Positions 49,669 through 57,451 of a DNA stretch of 64,000 bases are shown here, piece by piece. Position 1 is the first letter of the stretch, and every line of letters begins with the position of its first letter. Below the pieces are notes generated by a model that was not told where the DNA came from, ran no database searches, and saw only the letters and a program-made list of their open reading frames with translations. This DNA comes from Fretibacterium fastidiosum (GTDB lineage Bacteria; Synergistota; Synergistia; Synergistales; Aminobacteriaceae). The position numbers were made by a program, and so were the translations under genes. Location of the stretch: NCBI RefSeq assembly GCF_964642095.1, contig NZ_OZ209244.1:1240001-1304000 (forward strand). The letters run 5' to 3'.

Positions 49669-50682
49669 CTAGAACCGGTCGGGGTAGAGCGCCCGGGCGA
49701 TGGCCTCGAGGCCGATGACGGCCCGCGGGCCCGGATACGTCTCCTCAACCCTGATGACGATGACGCGGTCGTCCTGGATCGCCTTCACGCCCTGAAGGAC
49801 GGGGTCCTCCATCAGGAGCTTCTTTCGCTCCGCGCCGTTGGCGTTTCCGCACTCCAGGATCAGGATGACGTCCGGGTTGCGCCCCACGACGTCCTCCCAG
49901 GTGGCCTTGACGTAGCTGTCGTCGATGTCGTCAAAGACGTTGCGGGCCTTCGCCATCTTCATCAGGGCGCTCGGCATGGCCTGGGCGCCCACCGTGCGCG
50001 GGGGCTGGTCCGGCGCGTTCCACGTCTGATAGATGAAGACGCCGATCGGCTTCGCCGCGTCCACGTCTGCCAGCTTCGCCTCCACGGCTGCGGCGCGCTC
50101 CTTCATGGAAGCGATGCACTGCTCCGCGCGGTCCTGCACGTCGAAGATGATGCCCAGGTTCCTCAGGTCCGTGTAGGTGTCCTCGAGGCTCACCGGCGGC
50201 TTCTTCATGACGCGGATCAGGGACTCCGTGATGTTGTAGCACTTGACGCCGTGCTTCTCCAGCTCGTCCGGCGTGATGGCTCCGGCCGACGTGTCGCCCG
50301 GAACGCTCGTCCCGTACTGGTAGCCGGACAGGAAGAGGTCCGGCTTCTGCCCCAGCAGCACCTCGAGCGTGATGTAGCCCGGTGCGGCGACGGGGATCTT
50401 CTTGAGCCTCTCCCGGTGGTCCGGCGCGACCTGGCCGCCGTACTCCGGGAAGCCCGCGTAGCCGGCGAGCCTGTCGTCCAGGTCGAGGGCGAACATCAGC
50501 TCGATGATGTTGCCGTCGCCGTTGGTCACGACCCGCTCCGGCGCCTTCTCGAACGTCACCTGCCGGTCCCCGTTGTCGATCGTGACGGGGTATGCCGTCC
50601 GCGCGGCCTCCGCCGGGGACAGGGCCAGCAGGAGCGCGGCCGCCGCGCAGAGCACAAAAGCAAAGAACCTGTTTCTCATCAA
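49669..50682 (-). CDS. btuF: corrinoid-binding periplasmic protein (BtuF type)
   Basis: The 337-residue class III substrate-binding protein starts with a signal peptide (MMRNRFFAFVLCAAAALLL, cleavage after SPAEA). FEKAPERVVTNGDGNIIELM opens the first lobe and PDVILILECGN lies in the second. It is first in its operon, 27 bp ahead of the permease. Its leader carries a cobalamin riboswitch and terminator, which supports corrinoid as the ligand. Confidence 0.85.
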   Translation of the reverse strand: MMRNRFFAFVLCAAAALLLALSPAEAARTAYPVTIDNGDRQVTFEKAPERVVTNGDGNIIELMFALDLDDRLAGYAGFPEYGGQVAPDHRERLKKIPVAAPGYITLEVLLGQKPDLFLSGYQYGTSVPGDTSAGAITPDELEKHGVKCYNITESLIRVMKKPPVSLEDTYTDLRNLGIIFDVQDRAEQCIASMKERAAAVEAKLADVDAAKPIGVFIYQTWNAPDQPPRTVGAQAMPSALMKMAKARNVFDDIDDSYVKATWEDVVGRNPDVILILECGNANGAERKKLLMEDPVLQGVKAIQDDRVIVIRVEETYPGPRAVIGLEAIARALYPDRF

Positions 50683-50793
50683 GACTTCCTCCTCGATTCG
50701 CTGATCATAAACGCAAACGGAAAAACGCAGACGCCGCGGTCCCTCCCTCCACCGTCACCCCCCTTCTTAAAAAATAAGCGCGAAGCGCACAAC

Positions 50794-50823
50794 AAAAAGG
50801 CCCCGCCCTCCACGGACGGGGTC
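50794..50823 (-). terminator. riboswitch-controlled terminator ahead of btuF
   Basis: On the minus strand ACCCCGTCC pairs with GGGCGGGGC across a GTGGA loop, followed by TTTTTG. It stands between the riboswitch and the btuF start, where it can serve as the expression platform. Its strong stem and T-tract make premature termination the likely mechanism. Confidence 0.7.
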
Positions 50824-50894
50824 CCTCGGCGCGCGAACGCAAAGATCCTGGAAAAAAGCCGCCGCTCCCCTGTCCCGGGAGTTCTTGCTGCGGC

Positions 50895-51080
50895 GCGTGG
50901 GCAGGTCTCCTGGCTTGCGATTCCTCCTCGAGGACGCCTTCCCGCTCCGGCGTCCTGCCGGGACAGTGGCCTGATGTCCTCTCGTCGTCGCTTACAGTAG
51001 TGGAAGCTGCGGGGGACTTGCACCCCCTTCCCTCTTGGAGCGCTTGCGCGCTGCCGCACGGCCTTGACCTGTGCCGTCAT
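50895..51080 (-). promoter_or_regulatory. cobalamin riboswitch of the btuFCD operon
   Basis: Read on the minus strand it holds GGGTGCAAGTCCCCC, the CTACTGTAA segment, a B12-box-like GGCCACTGTCC, the GGGAAGGCG stretch and AGCCAGGAGACCTGCC, in the order typical of cobalamin riboswitches. B12 binding should block expression of the importer. A TAAGAT -10-like site lies just upstream on the minus strand. Confidence 0.9.
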
Positions 51081-51101
51081 CTTAGCACGAGGGGAGGAAA
51101 A

Positions 51102-51770
51102 ATGAAAGGCGCGCGCAGGGCCAATGTCGCAGGCGTGGCGGCGCTGGCGGCGGCCTTCGCTCTGAGCCTTGCCGGGACCGCGTTGGCGAAGATTGATACG
51201 TGGAAGGGCGTTGGAGGCGACACAAAGTGGAGTACCCCTGACAACTGGCTTCCTTAAGATGGTCCGCCATCGGTCGGCGACAAGGCGTTTATCGAGGGTG
51301 CTTTGGTGACCGTTGATGTTGATGCGGGGGTAAATATTGTGTCGCGCCGCGGTTCTGCGTGGTTGACGATTGGGGCGGGGACCGCTTGACCCTCAGAGGG
51401 CCAGCGCTGGGATTCAAGCCTCAGGCCGCGTGGGGATGATCGTCGATTTGGCCTTGAATGGGCTGATTTTTTCAAGCGCACCCGTTATTGACGTTGACAC
51501 CGACGGAGATGACGCCATCGGGGAACGATCGTCTGGTGAACGTCCGGGTCTCGAACGACGTGGCTGTGAAACCGGATTCGTGGTTCTGGTGGTTCTGTAC
51601 GGTATGGAATGTCACGGGCACCATCAAACAGTATGGTTTGGTGTCCAGGTCCAACACCGGGAAGGCCACGTCCTTTTACGGAAAGAAGCCTGATGACGGC
51701 AAGAAACCTGGCGAGGGCAAGAAGGGCGGCTCGCTTGCACTGGACCTGGAGGGCCGGTGCAGGCGAACGA
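51102..51770 (+). pseudogene. broken surface/secreted protein gene
   Basis: A good ribosome site (GGGGAGGAAAA) and a signal peptide (MKGARRANVAGVAALAAAFA, ending GTALA) begin the gene. Then comes DTWKGVGGDTKWSTPDNWLP, a pattern seen at the start of beta-helix surface proteins. A TAA stops the frame at 51255-51257. The same frame resumes (GDKAFIEGALVTVDVDAGVN) to a TGA at 51387. Later pieces in other frames (NDRLVNVRVSNDVAVKPDSW and a lysine-rich KKPDDGKKPGEGKKG tail) show frameshifts. It is divergent from btuF. Confidence 0.65.
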
Positions 51771-51859
51771 TGCCGCAGCACCGCCTCCGGCGCTGCGTTT
51801 TGGGCTGACGGCCCGACTTTGCTATAATGAAGACAACATAGGCGACAGGAGGTCGGGGG

Positions 51860-52756
51860 ATGCCTGAGAAGGACATCACGGAACGGCACCTTGAGTCCTA
51901 CAATGACGTTTTTGCGGACATCGTGAACGTGCTGCTCTTCAACGGAGAGAGGCGGATTCTCCCCGACGACCTGCGTGATACGCAGGCGCGCACCCAGTAC
52001 AAGGCGGACGGCAAACTCCGCGAGCAGGAACGGGACGTCTCCAAGCTGTGGGCTCCGGAAGGGATCGTCATCTCGCTGATCGGCTTTGAGAATCAAACCC
52101 GGATCGACAGGGACATGCCGCTTCGGGTGCTGGGATACGAGGGGGCGGATTACCGCAACCAGCTGTCTGAAAAAGGCGGCCTCTACCCCGTGGTGACGTT
52201 GGTCCTTTACTTTGGCGAAGAGCCCTGGACGGGGCCTCGGTCGCTCTATGAGAGGGTCCGGGTTCCCGATGAAATGAAGCCGTTTGTGAGTGATCACAGG
52301 GTGAATCTCTTCGAGATATCCTTTCTGACGGACGAGCAGGTGGAGCGTTTCACGAGCGACTTCAGGATAGTGGCGGACTACTTTGTGCAGATGAGGAGGA
52401 AGCGGGATTACGTTCCTTCCCGTCGGGTTGTCGAGCACGTGGACGGAGTGCTGAAGCTGTTGTCTGCACTGACGCGGGACCATCGATTTGAGGATGCGCA
52501 GAATCAATTCAGGGAGGGGGAGAGCGTTACCATGCTGAGCGTTTTGGATAAGGTGGAGGCCAGGGGCATACGTCTTGGCAGGACGGAGGGCATTCAGCTT
52601 GGAGAGGCGAGAGGCATAAAGCTTGGAGAGGCAAGGGGCATCGCCGCCACGGCGCGGCGGATGCTGGTGCGAGGCGTCCCGCTGGAGCAGGTCGTTGACT
52701 TCACCGGGCTATCCCTCGGCGAGGTGGAGGCACTGCGGCGGGGGATGGACAACTGA
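51860..52756 (+). CDS. Rpn-type PD-(D/E)XK nuclease family protein, copy B
   Basis: The 298-residue protein is nearly identical to copy A (44468) through the nuclease domain and the first GIRLGRTEG-type repeats. Its C-terminus differs: GIAATARRMLVRGVPLEQVV, then TGLSLGEVEALRRGMDN. Promoter (TATAAT, 51823-51828) and ribosome site (CAGGAGGTCGGGG) also resemble copy A's. It lies between a decayed surface-protein gene and an IS remnant. The family is linked to DNA recombination/transposition, but the role here is unknown. Confidence 0.75.
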   Translation: MPEKDITERHLESYNDVFADIVNVLLFNGERRILPDDLRDTQARTQYKADGKLREQERDVSKLWAPEGIVISLIGFENQTRIDRDMPLRVLGYEGADYRNQLSEKGGLYPVVTLVLYFGEEPWTGPRSLYERVRVPDEMKPFVSDHRVNLFEISFLTDEQVERFTSDFRIVADYFVQMRRKRDYVPSRRVVEHVDGVLKLLSALTRDHRFEDAQNQFREGESVTMLSVLDKVEARGIRLGRTEGIQLGEARGIKLGEARGIAATARRMLVRGVPLEQVVDFTGLSLGEVEALRRGMDN

Positions 52757-52761
52757 TTGTT

Positions 52762-52805
52762 GGCCCCCTGCTTTGCCCGCGCTTCACGTTCCTGCGGGAT
52801 TGGGC
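52762..52805 (-). mobile_element. orphan right end of an IS1380-like element
   Basis: GGCCCCCTGCTTTGCCCGCG and the bases that follow to GATTGGGCC match the right end of the IS at 22933-24718 (near 24676-24718) at roughly 80%. No transposase is next to it, so it is an old remnant immediately before the cobalamin operon promoter. Confidence 0.6.
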
Positions 52806-52816
52806 CCCGCGGGGAT

Positions 52817-52845
52817 TTGACAGCGGTGGAGCAATGTGCTTAAAT
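52817..52845 (+). promoter_or_regulatory. predicted promoter of the cobalamin biosynthesis operon
   Basis: TTGACA (52817-52822), a 17-bp spacer and TTAAAT (52840-52845) place the transcript start near 52852, right at the 5' side of the riboswitch. Confidence 0.6.
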
Positions 52846-52851
52846 AGCCTT

Positions 52852-53010
52852 AAATAAGGCGTCGCAGGGCCAGGAAGCGGGTGCAAGACCCGCGCGGCCC
52901 CGCCACTGTGACCCGGACGAATCCGCAGGCAAGGCCCACTGAAGGGGAAACCCCTTCGGGAAGGGCGCGGACGAGGAGGAGGGGAAGTCAGGATATTGAC
53001 CCTGCGCGAG
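52852..53010 (+). promoter_or_regulatory. cobalamin riboswitch of the cbi operon
   Basis: GCGGGTGCAAGACCCGC, then GCGGCCCCGCCACTGTGA, GGCAAGGCCCACTG, CGGGAAGGGCGCGGACGA and AAGTCAGGATATTGACC occur in the canonical order of the AdoCbl riboswitch core. Together with the downstream terminator it should switch the whole synthesis operon off when B12 is available. Confidence 0.93.
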
Positions 53011-53081
53011 GACCGATGGGCATTTGCGTGGGCAACCCTCCGGTGCTGCTGCAGGACGCAGACTGCGAACCGCATACGGCG

Positions 53082-53116
53082 AAGGAGGCCCGGCGCGATG
53101 CCGAGCCTCCTTTTTT
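53082..53116 (+). terminator. riboswitch expression-platform terminator before cbiK
   Basis: AAGGAGGC pairs with GCCTCCTT, extended inward by CGGC/GCCG, and is followed by TTTTTT (53111-53116). It lies between the riboswitch and cbiK, the arrangement of a B12-induced terminator. Confidence 0.88.
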
Positions 53117-53188
53117 CACGCCTTTTCACCAGGCTGTGCTCTACCCTGCGAGGGCAGGGGTATCCTTATCACGATGGAGGTATGTGTC

Positions 53189-54079
53189 ATGAACAAGTTT
53201 GTCTGTGTAATGCTGGTCGCTGCGGCGCTGCTTTCTGCTTCCCCGGCATGGTCCGCCCACGGCGACGCGAAGCCCGACAAGATGGGGATCCTGGTGTCGT
53301 CCTTCGGCACGTCCATGCCGGAGGCCCGTCCCGCCATCGACAACCTGGTGGAGGCGGCGAAGAAGGCCTTCCCCGACGCGGAGGTCCGCCTCGCCTTCAC
53401 GTCGAACATCATCCGCCGCAAGATCGCCCGCGAGCGCAACGAGGTCGTGCCGACGCCGGTTCAGGCGCTTGCCGCGATGAACGACGAGGGCTTCACCCAC
53501 GTGTACGTCATGCCGACGCACATCATCCCCGGCGAGGAGTACGACGAGATGCAGAACGTCGTGGACGCCTTTGCGTCCCTGAAGGGCAAGTACGGCTTCA
53601 AGAAGATCGCCCTTGGAGCCCCCTGCCTGAACGGCGTGGAGGACTGCGACAAGATGGCCAAGCTCCTGATGACCCGCTTTGAGAAGCAGCTGAAGGACAA
53701 AGGGACGGCCATCGTCCTCATGGGGCACGGCACGCCGGAGCACATCGCCCACGCCATGTACAGCCAGCTGCAGTTCTCCCTCGACAAGGTCGCCTACGGT
53801 CGCTTCTTCCTCGGCACCGTGGAGGCCGAGCCCAAGGTGGAGGACGTCATCCGCGCGCTTAAGCGCCACAAGGACATCCGCAAGCTGGTGATCTCCCCGC
53901 TGATGATCGTGGCGGGCGACCACGCCAACAACGACCTGGCTGGCGCGGACGACGAGGAGTCCTGGCTGAACGTGCTGAAGAAGGCGGGCTACAAGGACGT
54001 CACACCCTACCTGGTTGGACTGGGTCAGGACGAGAACATCGCGAAGAGCTTCGTCGAGCGCATCCGCGAGATGATGTAG
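53189..54079 (+). CDS. cbiK: sirohydrochlorin cobaltochelatase with a signal peptide (CbiK)
   Basis: CbiK inserts Co2+ into sirohydrochlorin at the start of the anaerobic pathway. The 296-residue protein contains GILVSSFGTSMPEAR, TPVQALAAMNDEGFTHVYV and the metal-binding histidines in VLMGHGTPEHIAH and VAGDHANNDLAG. Unusually it begins with a signal peptide (MNKFVCVMLVAAALLSASPA, ending WSA). This makes it a periplasmic type like CbiK-P of Desulfovibrio. I start at 53189 after GGAGG. First gene of the operon, directly after the riboswitch terminator. Confidence 0.9.
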   Translation: MNKFVCVMLVAAALLSASPAWSAHGDAKPDKMGILVSSFGTSMPEARPAIDNLVEAAKKAFPDAEVRLAFTSNIIRRKIARERNEVVPTPVQALAAMNDEGFTHVYVMPTHIIPGEEYDEMQNVVDAFASLKGKYGFKKIALGAPCLNGVEDCDKMAKLLMTRFEKQLKDKGTAIVLMGHGTPEHIAHAMYSQLQFSLDKVAYGRFFLGTVEAEPKVEDVIRALKRHKDIRKLVISPLMIVAGDHANNDLAGADDEESWLNVLKKAGYKDVTPYLVGLGQDENIAKSFVERIREMM

Positions 54080-54097
54080 CGCGGGCGCGTTTCCTCG

Positions 54098-55102
54098 ATG
54101 ACTGAGATCGCGGCCTGCCGCAAGGCGCAGAGCCGCAGGGCCTGGGCCGTCGGCGGGGCGCTTCTCCTCGCTCTTGCCTGTGCGGTCGTGTGGCGCGTCA
54201 CGCTGGGGGAGTGGGATATCCCGCTTCCCCGCGTGCTGTATCTGCTGTCCCCGCGCCTGCCGGAGGCGGAGGCCTCCCTGCCGGAGGCGCTCGTGATCCG
54301 CTCCGTGCGGCTGCCCCGCCTGTTTGCGGCGGTGGGGACGGGCGGATTGCTCAGCGTTTCCGGCGCGCTCCTGCAGGGCATCCTCGCGAACCCCCTGGCG
54401 GAGCCCTACACGCTGGGCATCGCCGCCGGGGCGGCCTTCGGCGGGGCGCTGGGGCTCCTGTTGGGCACCGCGGCAGTGATCCCCGCGGCCTTCGCGGGGG
54501 CCGTGGGGGCCCTGTGCCTCGTGGGGCTCATCGCCTGGCGGGCGGGCGGAGGGCAGTTGGTGCTGGCGGGCATCGTCGCCAACGCGGTGCTGTCCGCGGG
54601 AGTGACGTTCGTCAAGGCGGTGGCGGACGACAAGCTGGGCGCGATCGTCCTGTGGATGATGGGGAGCTTTTCGGGGGCCGGAGCCTCCGGCGGCGCGGCC
54701 GTGTGGGGCGCGGCGGCCCTGGTGCTGGCGTCGGGGCTCTTCTGTGCCCCCATGCTGGACGCCATGTCCCTGGGCTCCGGCCGGGGCGCGATGCTGGGCG
54801 TCAACGAGAGGCGCCTCCGGTGCCTTCTGCTCCTGGCGGCCTCCCTGGGCGCTGCGGCCTCGGTGAGCTTCTTCGGCATCATCGGCTTCGTGGGCCTCGT
54901 GGTGCCGCACCTGCTGCGGCTGGCCGTCGGCCCGGCGCACCGGCCGCTGATCCTGCTCTCCTTCCTGGCCGGAGGCTGCCTGCTGGCGGCGGCGGACGGC
55001 GTGGCTCAGGCCCTTGGGGAGCTGCCCGTCGGCGTGCTCACCGCGCTGATTGGCGGGCCCTTCTTCTGCTGGCTCCTGATCCGGCGGGGGCGGCGGTCAT
55101 GA
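54098..55102 (+). CDS. BtuC/FecCD-type ABC permease in the cbi operon
   Basis: The 334-residue membrane protein of the FecCD family has VRLPRLFAAVGTGGLLSVSG, LLQGILANPLAEPYTLGIAA and FFGIIGFVGLVVPHLLRLA. It forms a transporter with the next two genes and is distinct from the btuFCD operon upstream. Possible substrates are corrinoid, cobalt chelate or tetrapyrrole; location next to a secreted CbiK makes a metal-tetrapyrrole link conceivable. ATGA overlap with the ATPase gene. No clear ribosome site is seen at the ATG. Confidence 0.87.
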   Translation: MTEIAACRKAQSRRAWAVGGALLLALACAVVWRVTLGEWDIPLPRVLYLLSPRLPEAEASLPEALVIRSVRLPRLFAAVGTGGLLSVSGALLQGILANPLAEPYTLGIAAGAAFGGALGLLLGTAAVIPAAFAGAVGALCLVGLIAWRAGGGQLVLAGIVANAVLSAGVTFVKAVADDKLGAIVLWMMGSFSGAGASGGAAVWGAAALVLASGLFCAPMLDAMSLGSGRGAMLGVNERRLRCLLLLAASLGAAASVSFFGIIGFVGLVVPHLLRLAVGPAHRPLILLSFLAGGCLLAAADGVAQALGELPVGVLTALIGGPFFCWLLIRRGRRS

Positions 55103-55875
55103 GCGCCGCCTGCTTTCGCCTCGCGGACCTGACCGCCGGCTACGGGGACCGGAGGGTCCTGCGGGGCCTCACCGCGGACCTGCCTTCGGGGCGGTTCACC
55201 GCGCTGATCGGCCCCAACGGCAGCGGCAAGAGCACGCTCCTGCGCACGATGGCCGGCCTCCTGCCCTACGGCGGCGGGTTGACGCTCCTGGGGCGCGAGG
55301 TGCGGGGCGTCTCCCGGCGGCAGTTCGGGCGGCTGGTGGGCGTCGTGCCGCAGCACTTTCGCCCGCTCTACCCCTTCTCCGTCTGGGAGGTCATCGGGAT
55401 GGGGCGACTGCCCCACCGCGGGTTCCCCGCCCGACCCCTGAACGCGGAGGACGAGGCGCTCATCGAGGCTGCGGCGGAGCGCGTGGGGGTGCGCTCCCTC
55501 CTGTCGCGCGACGTGACGTCGCTGTCGGGCGGCGAAGCGCAGCGGGTGGTCCTGGCCTGCGCGCTGGTCCAGGACCCCCCCGTGCTGCTGCTGGACGAAC
55601 CCACCTCGGCCCTGGACCCCCATCAGGCGGCTCGCGTCCTGGGCCTGCTGCGCGAGCTGGCGCGGGAGGGGCGGACGGTGGCCGCCGCGGTACACGACGT
55701 CAATGCAGCGCTTCCCTTCATCGACGACTACCTGGCCCTGAAGGAAGGGCGGTTCTGCTCTCAGGGGCCCGTCGAGGCCCTGGACGGGCGCGTCCTGGAG
55801 TCCCTCTACGGCGCGCCGTTTCTATCTTACCGATCAGAAAGGGGGGACGTGATGTGGCGCGCTCTCTGCGAGTGA
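55099..55875 (+). CDS. BtuD/FecE-type ABC ATPase in the cbi operon
   Basis: The 258-residue ATPase has Walker A GPNGSGKSTLLRT, the Q-loop VVPQHFRP, the signature LSGGEAQRVVLACA, Walker B LLLDEPTSALDP and the H-loop AAVHDVN. Coupled to the permease by ATGA; its 3' end overlaps the binding-protein gene. It serves the permease upstream. Confidence 0.88.
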   Translation: MSAACFRLADLTAGYGDRRVLRGLTADLPSGRFTALIGPNGSGKSTLLRTMAGLLPYGGGLTLLGREVRGVSRRQFGRLVGVVPQHFRPLYPFSVWEVIGMGRLPHRGFPARPLNAEDEALIEAAAERVGVRSLLSRDVTSLSGGEAQRVVLACALVQDPPVLLLDEPTSALDPHQAARVLGLLRELAREGRTVAAAVHDVNAALPFIDDYLALKEGRFCSQGPVEALDGRVLESLYGAPFLSYRSERGDVMWRALCE

Positions 55876-56747
55876 TGACACGGTCCCTGCTGTTCTTTTT
55901 CCTGATGTTAACCCTTGTTCTTTCCCCCGGCCTCGCTGCGCCTGCGCTGGCCCTTCGCGTCGTTTCGCTCTATCCGGGGCACTCGGACAACGCGGTGGCC
56001 CTCGGCGGGGCGGAGTCGCTGGTGGGGTTGTCGGAGAACGACGACGCGGACCTTCTCCCGAACCTCCCGCGCTTCTCCAAGCAGACGGGGGCTGAGGCCA
56101 TCCTGGCGCTCTCGCCGGACGTCGTCCTGATGCGGGGCCTGACGCAGCGCGCGAACCCCGGCCTCGCGGACGTGCTGCAGCGGGCGGGCGTCCGGGTGGA
56201 GTCCATCGACCCACCCTCCTGGGACGGCTTTGCGGACTACCTGCGGACGTTGGCCGGCATCCTCGGCCTGGACCCCGAATCGGGCGTGGAGCGGCTTGAG
56301 GCGACCAGGGCGGCGATCCGGCAGGAGGCTGCTGCGAGGCGGGAGGCCGCCGGAGGGAGGGTGCCGCGCGTCTTCCTGGAGGCCACGGCGCGCGAGCTGC
56401 ACACCTGCGCGCCGGGCTCCTGGGCGGCGCACCTCATCGAGCTGGCCGGGGGCGAGAACGCGGCGCGGGAGGCGGAACCCATTCGCGAGGGCAGCGCACT
56501 GGCCCCCTGGGGGCTTGAGCGGGTGCTGAAGCTCCTGGAGGATGGGCTGGACGTCTACCTCGTCCAGCAGGGCGCGATGAACGCCTCGACGCTGGAGGCG
56601 GTGCGGGCCCGGCGCTGGGCCGGAGCCCTGGAGCGCACCCGCCTGGCGGCCATGCCGGAAAACCTCCTGAGCCGGCCCTCCCTCCTGGGGCTGGAGCGGG
56701 GCGGACGGCTCCTGATGGACGTCCTCTACGGGGAAGCGGCCCGATGA
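55854..56747 (+). CDS. BtuF-type substrate-binding protein in the cbi operon
   Basis: The 297-residue protein has a hydrophobic N-terminal signal (LLFFFLMLTLVLSPGLAAPA) then a class III binding-protein fold: RVVSLYPGHSDNAVALGG, EAILALSPDVVLM and CAPGSWAAHLIELAGGEN. I take the GTG at 55854, preceded by GGGGGG; an ATG at 55875 overlapping the ATPase stop is possible. It completes the second BtuCDF-like transporter. The stop overlaps cbiL by 4 nt. Confidence 0.83.
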   Translation: MARSLRVMTRSLLFFFLMLTLVLSPGLAAPALALRVVSLYPGHSDNAVALGGAESLVGLSENDDADLLPNLPRFSKQTGAEAILALSPDVVLMRGLTQRANPGLADVLQRAGVRVESIDPPSWDGFADYLRTLAGILGLDPESGVERLEATRAAIRQEAAARREAAGGRVPRVFLEATARELHTCAPGSWAAHLIELAGGENAAREAEPIREGSALAPWGLERVLKLLEDGLDVYLVQQGAMNASTLEAVRARRWAGALERTRLAAMPENLLSRPSLLGLERGGRLLMDVLYGEAAR

Positions 56748-57451
56748 AGCTCATCGTCGTCGGCGTCGGCCCCGGAGGCGTGGACCACGTGACGGTGGGG
56801 GCGCTGGGGGCCGTTCAGGAAGCGGACCTGGTGCTGGTGCCCCGCTCAGGGGCCGGAAGGCCCGGCGTGGCGGAAGGGGCGCTGGCGGAGCGGCTGGGGG
56901 GCGCCTTTGACCCCGTGCCGATCGTCTTTCCCATGGTCTACGACGCGGCGCGGCGCGACGCGGAGCTGCGGGCCCAGCTGGAGGGGCTTCGGCCCCGTTG
57001 GCAGGGCGCCCGAACCGTTGCCCTGCCCGTGATCGGGGACTCCGCGCTCTACGCCACGGGGGCCTACCTGTACGGCGTCTGGCGGGAACTCGTGCCGGAC
57101 CTGGAGTTGCAGCTGGTCCCCGGCGTCTCGGCTCACTCGCTGGCCGCGTCCTGCGCTCGGCGCTTCCTGGCGCTGGGCGAGGAGGTCCTCTGCGTCGTCC
57201 CTGGCACGGCGGAGCCCTCCAGGATCGAGGCGGCGCTCAGGGCTGCGGACGCCGCGGCGCTCTACAAGCCGAGCGCCCTGGGGGAGGAGCTGGCCGGCCT
57301 GGTGGCGCGGTCCGGCCCGTGGCGCGAGACGATCCGGGTGGATCGGGCGGGGTTGCCGGAGGAGTGCGTCCTCTGCGGCGCCGAGGCCGTCGCCCCGGCG
57401 AAGGAGTACCTGTCGGTGCTGCTGCTCTGGAGGCTCCGGGCGGCGGAATGA
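56744..57451 (+). CDS. cbiL: cobalt-factor II C20-methyltransferase (CbiL)
   Basis: A SAM-dependent tetrapyrrole methylase that methylates C20 of cobalt-factor II. The 235-residue protein has the N-terminal VGVGPGGVDHVTVGAL loop, IGDSALYATGAYLYG, and the VPGVSAHSLAASCA SAM-binding segment. The FPMVYD segment near residue 65 is typical of CobI/CbiL. Coupled by overlaps on both sides. Confidence 0.87.
   Translation: MKLIVVGVGPGGVDHVTVGALGAVQEADLVLVPRSGAGRPGVAEGALAERLGGAFDPVPIVFPMVYDAARRDAELRAQLEGLRPRWQGARTVALPVIGDSALYATGAYLYGVWRELVPDLELQLVPGVSAHSLAASCARRFLALGEEVLCVVPGTAEPSRIEAALRAADAAALYKPSALGEELAGLVARSGPWRETIRVDRAGLPEECVLCGAEAVAPAKEYLSVLLLWRLRAAE

Noticed and set aside
47771..50682. Iron-siderophore importer
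   Set aside because: The FecCD family also covers siderophores, but the cobalamin riboswitch in the leader points to corrinoid.
48754..51000. Long plus-strand ORF of 748 codons over the btu operon
   Set aside because: It is antisense to three clear transporter genes and has a composition typical of a GC-rich shadow frame.
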